The position numbers and the translations under genes were made by a program. A stretch of 5,971 bases of DNA from a bacterium. Its GTDB lineage: Bacteria; UBA3054. This document shows positions 1 to 5,971 of this stretch, in pieces (position 1 is the stretch's first letter; every line of letters begins with the position of its first letter). The stretch spans positions 1 through 5,971 of the forward strand of contig JAFYIM010000127.1 of NCBI GenBank assembly GCA_017538635.1. Reading direction: 5' to 3'. Under the pieces are notes generated by a model. It was not told where the DNA came from. It made no database searches and saw nothing but the letters and a program-made list of their open reading frames with translations.

Positions 1-77
1 ACATCACGATAGGCAAAGCCGCTTTCGAATGCGAGCTGGAGCCTTACTCCTACATTCTGGTCGACTGGAAGAATTAA
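1..77 (+). CDS. C-terminal end of an unidentified plus-strand protein (5' part outside window)
   Basis: An open frame enters from the left edge (first full codon at base 3) and ends at TAA 75-77. The last residues read ITIGKAAFECELEPYSYILVDWKN in two pieces: ITIGKAAFECEL, then EPYSYILVDWKN. The pattern of a short beta strand followed by L-E-P-Y-S-Y-hydrophobic resembles the C-terminal beta-sandwich edge of many glycoside hydrolases, where a '-L-x-P-Y-S-' strand closes the protein. That resemblance is only suggestive, because 24 residues cannot fix a family. The frame is supported by plausible protein-like composition and by its stop falling exactly at the end of the convergent CotH gene, with which it shares bases 74-77. 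No clear hairpin terminator follows it; a run of eight T lies at 82-89. Confidence 0.55.
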   Translation, partial: ITIGKAAFECELEPYSYILVDWKN

Positions 78-2692
78 GCCCTTTTTTTTAGGATTGCGCC
101 CAGAGCGAGGAGAAGACCAATCAAAGTTGGTTCTGGCAGGACGTAGCTGTAGGGCGAAGTGTAGATGGTGGAAGTCGTGCCGGAAACGGAGGGCTCCAGG
201 CTTTTTCCGCTGACGGAGCAGACATAGTCTCCAGCGCCGTACGTTTTGAGGTCGATAGTAGCTTCCGTTTCGCCTTCTATTTCCAGAAGGGTGGAAGTTT
301 CCGTATTGAGCTTGTACCACTGTATGCTGGTGGGCGTGCCGTAAGTTTCGACTGTTACCGAGCCCACGTTTCTTCTCGGCGCGATCCAGGCGCCGAAAAG
401 TTTGGTGTCGCTGTTCCAGATGGTGTTCCAGTTGGTTCTTCTTGAACTGACATTGGCAATTATGGTGGAAACGTCGGATAGGGAGTCGCTGCCCCAGCGC
501 AGGTAGTTCAGCTTGTAGGCTGCGTCCAGCTTTCCGCTTAGAGCGGAAAGCTTGGAGTTGATAAGATTTGCCAGCTCGTTTTGAAATCCGCTTTCGAAAT
601 TTACATCGTACAAGGCTTTCGTAAAATCAGCTTTCCCAAGAAAGGGCGGAACATAATGGCTTTCATAGGTGCTCTTGGCATAGAGCTTGCTGCCGTTCAG
701 CTGTGAGAAATCGTAGTCCCAGGGAGGCTCGGCGATCAGTTTGCCGACGTATTCTCCCGTGGCGGGGTCGGCGTCTATGAAGAAGTAAGTGGAAAGGAGG
801 CAGAAGTCGCTGTTCATCATGAAGCCGTCCAGGGCGACGTGCCTGGCCATGGACTCCACGTCGATATATTCGGAGTAATGCTTGCCCAGGCTGTTGAAGC
901 CGGTTTCACTGAAGAGCGCGTCCTCAAATTCCTGCACAAAGACCGCAATTCTTTGGACCTGGGCTTGAGTTGCTACCTCCGGGGCCTTCATGGTGAAGAT
1001 CTGGCCGCGGCGCGTGACGAAAAGGATGTGTTCGTCCGCAGCATATGAGCCGTATTGCACGTTCATCTCAATGACAACACCGCCCTCTTTACCGCCTTTT
1101 AATTGGGAATCGGTGGCGTATTGGTAAGCCTGTATACCGGCCGCAAGCGCAGTGTCCGTGCTGTCGTCTTCGGAATTGACTGTGACAGTAGCGTTGGGAA
1201 TGTTCCAGGAGGAGCCGAAGAGACCGCCGTCGTCCGGATCTCCGGAGGCGCCGTTTACGCCCTTGATGCCGTTTTTCTGCACGACTCTGGTAGTCGAGGT
1301 TTCGTCCTCATAGACATACTTCGGTTCGTTGATGTTTATTCTGTCCGCGCCTACGGTCACTCTCTCTTTGAGCATATAGAAGCCGCGGTAAGAGCCGTTG
1401 ATATAGAGATCGACGAAATCAATGTCGGGGACGAAGCCCATGCCCATGGCTTCCGCCAGCTCATGGGCTGCAAATTCCTTAAGGCCGCAGCGGTCCTTGT
1501 TGTTCTGGAGGTTCAAGGAAAGAAGCGCGAACTTTTTCCCCTTGGCGCAGCCATCGATGAGCGCGTATTTGTCGTTTAGGTTGATCTTATATGGCTTCTT
1601 GTCGCCGGAATAAGTCCAGGTGGCGTTGCCTCTCCCGGCGATCTTCTTTATCTGCAGCAGCCCGGAACTTGTTCCGTCGGGATCGATCTTCATAAGGGCG
1701 CCTGTGGCTTCGTTGCTTTTGCTTCTGTTGAGGTAATTGATATCGTGATCGTCGAGGGTAACGTAGAGGGCGGGGATATTGGCGGAGTGCGCGATATAGA
1801 AATTCGTCCGGAAGCCGGAGGAATAATCGATCTTTAGATCGTACCTGACGCCCGGCAAGATCTCGCCGAAAATTTCCCGCATGTCGAGCGTATCGGTCCC
1901 TACGGTAAGCGTTCTTCCTTCAAGGGTGCCACTAAGTACGGTGCCTGGTTCGAAATTCAGGCCGCCAAGGTCCTCCATGCTGACGTGGGCGGGAAAATAC
2001 ATGCAGCCCTCGTCGCAAAATATCGCCGTGTCGCCGGAGCCGTATTGGAATTTAAAGGCGTCGCAGACAAGGCTGCCTGTCCCGTAAGCGTAGAGGGCCG
2101 TCTGGCTGACCGCGTCATACATCCCGGCTTTGCCTTGCGCCGTGTCATAAATAGGAGAGAGGTCTCTTTTAAGGTCGCCGTCGATCGAGACCTTGAAATT
2201 GTAGACCCTCATTCCGTAGCAGAGGTAGTCGCTTTTGCCGTTTATCGTAAATACATGGCATTCGGAACTGTTGATGCCCTTGGAGTTGCCGGACAGCGTT
2301 TCGAGAAGCTCTCCGCTTTCGTGATCGTAAATGTAGAGGGTAGTGGTCGTTTTTGTCTGCGTTAGATACAGACGAAATTTCACGTTGGCTTCCGCATATA
2401 TTATGGAAGAGTGCCAAATGTCGAAAAGGTTCGTAGTGTTGACGCCGAAATAATTTTTCGGGCCGCTGCCGTCAAAGCCCATCAAGCGTCTTTTGGAGTA
2501 GTTCAGTTCGGTCAGCTCGAGGACGCAGTCAAGCTCAACAAGGCTGGCTCCGGATTGGGTGATCCCGGTTCTGATGTGCCCCCCCTTGGTCTCGATCCAA
2601 TTGGCGGCGACTAGTCCTGTCGGCAGTTCGCAGCGCGCGCTGAAAGCAAAGAGACCGATGAGGACCAATGAACTTATAAGCGCTCGTTTCAC
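74..2692 (-). CDS. Secreted CotH kinase-family protein with LamG-like domain and PEP-CTERM sorting signal
   Basis: I place the start at GTG 2692, giving 872 residues. It yields a compact signal peptide (MKRALISSLVLIGLFAFSA) directly at the N-terminus; the longer TTG start at 2737 would add 15 residues and sits in the upstream gene's terminator. Domains in order: signal peptide about 1-20; a LamG/jelly-roll-like domain about 27-213, with the typical '-GMYDAVSQTALYAYGTG-' end; a CotH kinase-like domain about 305-680, with GRGNATW at 353-359, KKPYKI at 365-370, the strand LYINGSYRGFYMLKERV and the acidic motif PWDYDF near 657-662; an Ig-like beta domain about 772-835; and a C-terminal tripartite signal with P-E-P at 853-855, a hydrophobic stretch at 856-868 and basic K-K-R at 869-871. 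CotH proteins include atypical protein kinases (Bacillus spore coat CotH), but many bacterial members are uncharacterised. PEP-CTERM tails are known to be recognised by exosortase, so the protein is probably exported and processed at the envelope; no exosortase is in view. Domain calls are firm, activity and substrate are not known. Confidence 0.9.
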   Translation of the reverse strand: MKRALISSLVLIGLFAFSARCELPTGLVAANWIETKGGHIRTGITQSGASLVELDCVLELTELNYSKRRLMGFDGSGPKNYFGVNTTNLFDIWHSSIIYAEANVKFRLYLTQTKTTTTLYIYDHESGELLETLSGNSKGINSSECHVFTINGKSDYLCYGMRVYNFKVSIDGDLKRDLSPIYDTAQGKAGMYDAVSQTALYAYGTGSLVCDAFKFQYGSGDTAIFCDEGCMYFPAHVSMEDLGGLNFEPGTVLSGTLEGRTLTVGTDTLDMREIFGEILPGVRYDLKIDYSSGFRTNFYIAHSANIPALYVTLDDHDINYLNRSKSNEATGALMKIDPDGTSSGLLQIKKIAGRGNATWTYSGDKKPYKINLNDKYALIDGCAKGKKFALLSLNLQNNKDRCGLKEFAAHELAEAMGMGFVPDIDFVDLYINGSYRGFYMLKERVTVGADRININEPKYVYEDETSTTRVVQKNGIKGVNGASGDPDDGGLFGSSWNIPNATVTVNSEDDSTDTALAAGIQAYQYATDSQLKGGKEGGVVIEMNVQYGSYAADEHILFVTRRGQIFTMKAPEVATQAQVQRIAVFVQEFEDALFSETGFNSLGKHYSEYIDVESMARHVALDGFMMNSDFCLLSTYFFIDADPATGEYVGKLIAEPPWDYDFSQLNGSKLYAKSTYESHYVPPFLGKADFTKALYDVNFESGFQNELANLINSKLSALSGKLDAAYKLNYLRWGSDSLSDVSTIIANVSSRRTNWNTIWNSDTKLFGAWIAPRRNVGSVTVETYGTPTSIQWYKLNTETSTLLEIEGETEATIDLKTYGAGDYVCSVSGKSLEPSVSGTTSTIYTSPYSYVLPEPTLIGLLLALGAILKKRA

Positions 2693-2699
2693 AGGATAT

Positions 2700-2728
2700 A
2701 TTTTACCGCTTTTATAAAAAGAAGGCAA
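2700..2728 (-). promoter_or_regulatory. Possible promoter of the CotH gene
   Basis: Reading the minus strand, TTGCCT (2728-2723) is followed after exactly 17 bases by TAAAAT (2705-2700), a weak -35 with a good -10 hexamer. Initiation about seven bases downstream would fall at or next to the GTG at 2692, so the message would be leaderless or nearly so. An alternative pair is TTGATA (2737-2732) with TATAAA (2716-2711), but its spacer is only 15 bases. A promoter is expected here because a terminator separates this gene from the unit upstream. The exact boxes are inference from consensus matching in an AT-rich stretch. Confidence 0.25.
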
Positions 2729-2745
2729 GGTTATCAATCCTTGCC
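2713..2745 (-). terminator. Intrinsic terminator after the radical SAM gene
   Basis: On the minus strand a perfect 7-bp stem GGCAAGG / CCTTGCC (2745-2739 and 2730-2724) encloses the 8-base loop ATTGATAA and is followed at once by TTCTTTTTAT, a T-rich tract. This is the standard form of a Rho-independent terminator. The 5' arm encodes the last residues of the radical SAM protein, and that gene's TGA stop (2736-2734) lies in the loop. On the plus strand the hairpin is followed by no T tract, so it should work in one direction only. Confidence 0.8.
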
Positions 2746-4230
2746 GCCGAAATCGGTCAGGTGACCTATGACGCGCAGTCCTGCGGTCATTAAAAACTTT
2801 ATGTCGTCAAGGGTCCTGATTTGCGTTATCTTGCGCCAGATGAAAGCGGGACTGAGGAATGAGCGGTATATTTGGCGCGTGAGATCCATGAGTTCCGCTT
2901 CCCCGATGGGGGATTTCATGACGGCTTTGCGCATGTCGTAGTCGGAGTAGTTCGTCGTCAAAAGCCAGCCGTTTTCAAGGCATTCTTTATAAAGCGGCGT
3001 GCCGGGGTAGGGGATGCAGACGGTGGCCTGCAGGGTGTCTATGTAGCCCAGTTTGAAAAGGCGTTTGGCGAAATCGACGGTCCTTTTGGCGTCTTCCAGC
3101 GTTTCCCATGGATAGCCCAGCATACATGTCACGTGAGGCTGAAGCCCGGCTTCCTTGCATTCCCTGGCGCCTTTTTCTATCTGCTCTAAGGTTATTCCCT
3201 TGTTTATGCGGTCCAGGGTCTTCTGGTTGCCGGATTCCAATCCGAAGAGAACGAAGCGGAAATTGGCCTGCTTCATCAGACAAAAGCCTTCTTTGTCCAT
3301 CCCGTCGAAACGCATGTTGCAGCCGAAGACCGCCTTCTTGTTGTAGCCGCTTTCGATCAGAAGCCGGCAGAACTTTTTCATCTTTTCCCCGGCGAACATG
3401 CTGCCCGCGTCATCGAAGATCTCTTTGACGTGATAATTGTCTATGACGTGCTTGACTTCGGCGAAGAGCCTTTCCGGGGAGAAGCTGCGGTAACTGCCGC
3501 AAGGGTTCAGCGTGTTGTCCCAGACGCAGAAGGTGCACCTTCCCCACCAGCAGTCGCGGCCGCTGTAAGTGTAGGTGCCCGGAGTGTATTTGAAGTTGCC
3601 GTTCTCGTAGGCGTAGAGCCGCCACTTCGTAAGGTCGCGGTCGACGAACGGCAGAGAATCGAGATCATGATTCAAAAGAGGCTTGCCCGTAAAGAAAACG
3701 CCGCCGATCTTCTCAGCGTTTTCAGCTTTTATATTTTTGGCTTTTTCGCTAATGTAAAAGCCCGGCGGAAGGGGAGAACCTTTTGACAGATGATTGGCCA
3801 GGTCAAGCAGCAGGAAATCGTAGTCGCCGCCAACAATGACAACATCGACATCTGAGTTCTCAAAAGATTCCAAAGGATTGGCGGTGACATGATCTCCGAC
3901 CAAAACGAAAATGCTTTCAGCAAGCTTTTTCTTGAGATCGTCTATAAGTTTCCAGTGCCTCTCTATGACGGGGCACTTGCTCTCGAAGACGACGACGTCA
4001 GGAGAAACTAGAAGCAGCTCTTTCTCCCATTCCGCATAAGTCTTTTTCTCCGCTATGCCGTCCTGCCAATAGACTTCGTAACCGTTTTGCTTCAATAAGC
4101 TGGCGGCGTAAGCCGGCACCATGGGATAGATGTAAGTCGGCTTGTGGAAGTACTGGAACTGCCTGTTCTGACCAAGGAGCGGCACGCCCAGATCACTCGG
4201 CAGCGGAGGATAACTTATGGAGATCTTCAT
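2734..4230 (-). CDS. B12-binding-domain radical SAM protein with CX4CX2C cluster motif
   Basis: A 498-residue protein with the two-part layout of cobalamin-binding radical SAM enzymes. Residues about 1-150 form a Rossmann-like B12-binding region (PPLPSDLGVPLLG, then AYAASLLKQNGYEV, then VGDHVTANPLESF and VDVVIVGGDYDFLLLDL). The classical DxHxxG cobalamin histidine motif is not evident, as in many members of this group. The radical SAM barrel follows, with cluster cysteines C227, C232 and C235 in RDCWWGRCTFC. The first gap is four residues instead of the usual three. Later family signatures are present: LFGLESGNQKTLDRINKG (329-345), TCMLGYPWET (368-377) and IPYPGTPLYKE (406-416). The basic C-terminal tail (SPAFIWRKI) is also common in these proteins. 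It presumably binds a 4Fe-4S cluster and cleaves S-adenosylmethionine, but the substrate (lipid, cofactor or peptide) cannot be read from the sequence. ATG 4230 lies 3 bases after the lipoprotein stop with no ribosome binding site seen, suggesting translational coupling. Confidence 0.92.
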   Translation of the reverse strand: MKISISYPPLPSDLGVPLLGQNRQFQYFHKPTYIYPMVPAYAASLLKQNGYEVYWQDGIAEKKTYAEWEKELLLVSPDVVVFESKCPVIERHWKLIDDLKKKLAESIFVLVGDHVTANPLESFENSDVDVVIVGGDYDFLLLDLANHLSKGSPLPPGFYISEKAKNIKAENAEKIGGVFFTGKPLLNHDLDSLPFVDRDLTKWRLYAYENGNFKYTPGTYTYSGRDCWWGRCTFCVWDNTLNPCGSYRSFSPERLFAEVKHVIDNYHVKEIFDDAGSMFAGEKMKKFCRLLIESGYNKKAVFGCNMRFDGMDKEGFCLMKQANFRFVLFGLESGNQKTLDRINKGITLEQIEKGARECKEAGLQPHVTCMLGYPWETLEDAKRTVDFAKRLFKLGYIDTLQATVCIPYPGTPLYKECLENGWLLTTNYSDYDMRKAVMKSPIGEAELMDLTRQIYRSFLSPAFIWRKITQIRTLDDIKFLMTAGLRVIGHLTDFGGKD

Positions 4231-4233
4231 TCG

Positions 4234-5178
4234 TTAAAAATCGAATTCGAAAGAATCGCGGTTCTTGTCCCACCAGGCCTTGGCTTCGTCGTAATTTTCG
4301 AACTCTTCATCGGTGATGAACTCAAGCGCTTCCTTGCTGGCTTCCCTGACGTCTTCGTATTTGGAAAGAAGGCCGTCGTAAACAAGAACGTCCACGGCTC
4401 CTTTGTCTTGGATATCCTCTATGCAAAGCATGGCGCTTTCTCTTATATCCGGGCTGCTGTCGGAAATTGCTGTTTTGATGGTCGGCAGAGCATTAGGATT
4501 CTCGGAAATGAAAAGAAGATCCATAACGCCTTCCCTAACTTCCTCGTTCTCGTCCTGCATGGCTTTCTGAAGGGCGTCGTTGACTTTGTCGCTATAGACA
4601 TCCATGAGGGCGTCCAGGGAGATGAGTCTCAAGTCAGGTTCCGGATCATCAAGAGCTTTCAAAACAACGGGAACCACTTCTTCGCTGTTGATGTTCATGA
4701 TAGCTTCCAGCGCCACTTCCCTGACCACCGGATCCTTATCGTCAAGGGCGAGTTCTATGGTCGGGAGGATGTCAGGATGATCTATGTCTATCAGGTTTTC
4801 AAGTGCTTCTATCTTGCTGTCAGAATCTGCGCCCTGGCGCAGAAGCAGATTGGCTTCCTCTATAAGCTGCCTGGCACCGTCCGATACCGGGAAGAATCCG
4901 GGTGTAAGTTCCACCTCTTCCTCCTCGTTTTCGTCTTTCTTGTTTTTCTGCTCGCGGTGCTCTTCCCTGAGAAGTTTCAGGGCTGCGACGCGATCCTCCT
5001 CCTCAAGTCCGTTGAGAGCGTCCTTGATTTTTTTGGTGCGCTGCGGCCTCGCACCAGAGGCTTTTGCTTCTTTTACTTCGCTGACATTTTCCGCCGGTTC
5101 TTTCTTCTCTTTCTTGCAACTGTCAAGGGAGATGGTCAGAAGCAGCGCCAAAACAATAATTGAAAATCTCTTCAACAT
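4234..5178 (-). CDS. HEAT-repeat lipoprotein
   Basis: A 314-residue protein beginning with a lipoprotein-type signal (MLKRFSIIVLALLLTISLDSC). The lipobox is L18-D19-S20-C21, with an unusual aspartate at -2, and the mature protein would begin C-K-K. A charged, probably disordered linker follows, with a basic patch around 44-53 and an acidic run at 83-90 (ENEEEEVE). From about 103 to 290 there are about five helical HEAT / PBS-lyase-like repeats with a period near 31 residues; the clearest are 'ILPTIELALDDKDPVVREVALEAI', split here as ILPTIELALDDKDP and VVREVALEAI, 'VVPVVLKALDDPEPDLRLISL', split as VVPVVLKALDDPEP and DLRLISL, and LPTIKTAISDSSPDIRESAM. It ends with an aromatic and acidic tail containing KAWWDKNRDSFEFDF. 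HEAT arrays are protein-binding scaffolds, so I infer a periplasm-facing adaptor anchored in a membrane. No enzymatic motif was seen. It is followed after 3 bases by the radical SAM gene and is preceded by asnS on the same strand. The start fits the signal peptide, although only an A-rich stretch lies upstream of the ATG. Confidence 0.9.
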   Translation of the reverse strand: MLKRFSIIVLALLLTISLDSCKKEKKEPAENVSEVKEAKASGARPQRTKKIKDALNGLEEEDRVAALKLLREEHREQKNKKDENEEEEVELTPGFFPVSDGARQLIEEANLLLRQGADSDSKIEALENLIDIDHPDILPTIELALDDKDPVVREVALEAIMNINSEEVVPVVLKALDDPEPDLRLISLDALMDVYSDKVNDALQKAMQDENEEVREGVMDLLFISENPNALPTIKTAISDSSPDIRESAMLCIEDIQDKGAVDVLVYDGLLSKYEDVREASKEALEFITDEEFENYDEAKAWWDKNRDSFEFDF

Positions 5179-5249
5179 TTTTCTTTTCGGGTCCAGGGGT
5201 TCATACGTGGGCCCTCAACATTATTTTACAACAAAATGTGTATTTGATT

Positions 5250-5971
5250 TTAGAAGTTGGCGTTCTTGGGCGTTCTGGGGAATGGGATGACGTCCCTGAT
5301 GTTGGCGATGCCGGTGACGAAAAGGATTATTCTCTCAAAGCCCAAGCCGAAGCCGGAGTGGGGGACGGTGCCGAAGCGCCTGAGGTCCCTGTACCACCAG
5401 TACTCCTCTTTTTTCATGCCGAGTTCGTCGATGCGGCGGTCCATTACTTCCAGATCTTCCTCGCGCTGACTGCCGCCTATTATTTCGCCGAAGCGGGGGA
5501 CCAGGCAGTCCATGGCGCGGACGGTCTTGCCGTCCTCGTTGACTTTCATGTAGAAAGGCTTCAGGGAGGCCGGCCAGTCGATGACGAAGACTGGTTTCTT
5601 GAAGTACTCTTCGGTCAGATAACGCTCGTGCTCGGTCTGCAGATCGTCGCCCCAATTGATGGGGAACTCCCATTTGCGGTCAGCTTTGCTTAAAATTTCC
5701 AGTGCCTTAGTATAAGAGCAACGCTCGAATTCCTGGCCCAGGATCTCTTCAAGCTGGGCTTTGAGGCCCGGCTGCACGCGCTGGTCAAAGAAGGCGATCT
5801 CGTCGGGGCATTTCTCAAGCACGGTCTTAACGATATGCTTGACGAAAGCTTCCGCGATCTCCATATTGTCATTCAGATCGGCGAAAGCCATTTCCGGCTC
5901 CACCATCCAGAATTCGGCGAGGTGGCGCGGCGTGTTGGAATTCTCAGCCCTGAAGGTAGGCCCGAAAGTAT
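5250..5971 (-). CDS. asnS: Asparaginyl-tRNA synthetase, C-terminal half (5' part outside window)
   Basis: The gene runs in from the right edge. Its first complete codon is at 5969-5967 and its stop TAA is at 5252-5250, giving 239 visible residues of a protein usually near 460 long. The visible part is the class II catalytic core, which activates asparagine with ATP and transfers it to tRNA-Asn in the cytoplasm. Motif 2 is present as [20 protein letters not shown], followed by MVEPEMAF. The family segments [23 protein letters not shown] and [19 protein letters not shown] are intact. Motif 3 is [15 protein letters not shown], and the C-terminus [17 protein letters not shown] is the typical AsnRS ending. 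These features point to AsnRS rather than AspRS. There is no sign of damage. The downstream lipoprotein starts 71 bases further on; no strong terminator was seen in between, so read-through into the lipoprotein is possible. Confidence 0.97.
   Translation of the reverse strand, partial: TFGPTFRAENSNTPRHLAEFWMVEPEMAFADLNDNMEIAEAFVKHIVKTVLEKCPDEIAFFDQRVQPGLKAQLEEILGQEFERCSYTKALEILSKADRKWEFPINWGDDLQTEHERYLTEEYFKKPVFVIDWPASLKPFYMKVNEDGKTVRAMDCLVPRFGEIIGGSQREEDLEVMDRRIDELGMKKEEYWWYRDLRRFGTVPHSGFGLGFERIILFVTGIANIRDVIPFPRTPKNANF

Noticed and set aside
54..89. Possible terminator for the left-edge plus-strand gene: ATTCT (54-58) and AGAAT (70-74) followed by T8 at 82-89
   Set aside because: The stem is five mostly A/T pairs with an 11-base loop, and the T run starts seven bases after the stem, so this does not fit a normal intrinsic terminator.
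1103..1579. A 158-codon plus-strand open frame inside the CotH gene
   Set aside because: The CotH domain is convincingly encoded on the other strand here, and the antisense product has no recognisable motif.
2693..2737. TTG start at 2737 for the CotH gene
   Set aside because: It lies in the loop of the upstream terminator and would put 15 extra residues before a signal peptide that is complete from the GTG at 2692. It is kept only as an alternative.
4144..5163. A 339-codon open frame on the plus strand opposite the lipoprotein and the start of the radical SAM gene
   Set aside because: It is antisense to two well-supported genes, reads as low-complexity F/V/L-rich protein with no family signature, and has no plausible start signal. 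Its openness follows from codon bias of the real genes.
5223..5237. AT-only inverted repeat (ATTTT, 5-base loop, AAAAT) between asnS and the lipoprotein, overlapping a TAAAAT -10-like box on the minus strand
   Set aside because: A five-base A/T stem with no T tract is too weak for a terminator, and no -35-like hexamer lies 15-18 bases upstream of the -10-like box, so I call neither a terminator nor a promoter.
5160..5693. A 177-codon plus-strand open frame opposite asnS
   Set aside because: It lies antisense to highly conserved AsnRS motifs; it is a shadow of that gene's codon use.

Overview
The window reads as a fragment of a bacterial chromosome of moderate GC content. Four genes lie on the minus strand, and the last codons of a fifth lie on the plus strand at the left edge. 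The best taxonomic hint is the large secreted protein. It combines an N-terminal LamG-like domain, a CotH kinase-like domain and a C-terminal PEP-CTERM sorting signal, a style common in Lentisphaerota/Verrucomicrobiota (PVC group) genomes. A HEAT-repeat lipoprotein fits the same group. This placement is an inference from protein style, not from a marker gene; the asnS fragment could be used for a proper phylogeny.

Layout, read in the direction of minus-strand transcription (right to left): (1) the C-terminal half of asparaginyl-tRNA synthetase (asnS), running off the right edge; (2) a 71-base AT-rich gap; (3) a HEAT-repeat lipoprotein; (4) only 3 bases later, a B12-binding-type radical SAM protein whose cluster motif is spaced CX4CX2C; (5) an intrinsic terminator whose loop contains that gene's stop codon; (6) a long CotH/PEP-CTERM surface protein, most likely starting at a GTG at 2692. 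The CotH stop codon overlaps the stop codon of a plus-strand gene of which only the last 24 codons are visible (1-77).

The lipoprotein and the radical SAM gene form a tight two-gene unit that is probably cotranscribed, possibly with read-through from asnS. The terminator separates this unit from the CotH gene, which should therefore have its own promoter in the very short gap. None of the three visible starts has a recognisable AGGAGG-type ribosome binding site. No RNA genes, CRISPR arrays, insertion sequences or long repeats were seen. There is no gene-free stretch longer than about 75 bases. Nothing here is clearly a new multi-gene system. The points most worth following are the unusual radical SAM motif and its pairing with the HEAT lipoprotein, and the exosortase-type CotH protein.
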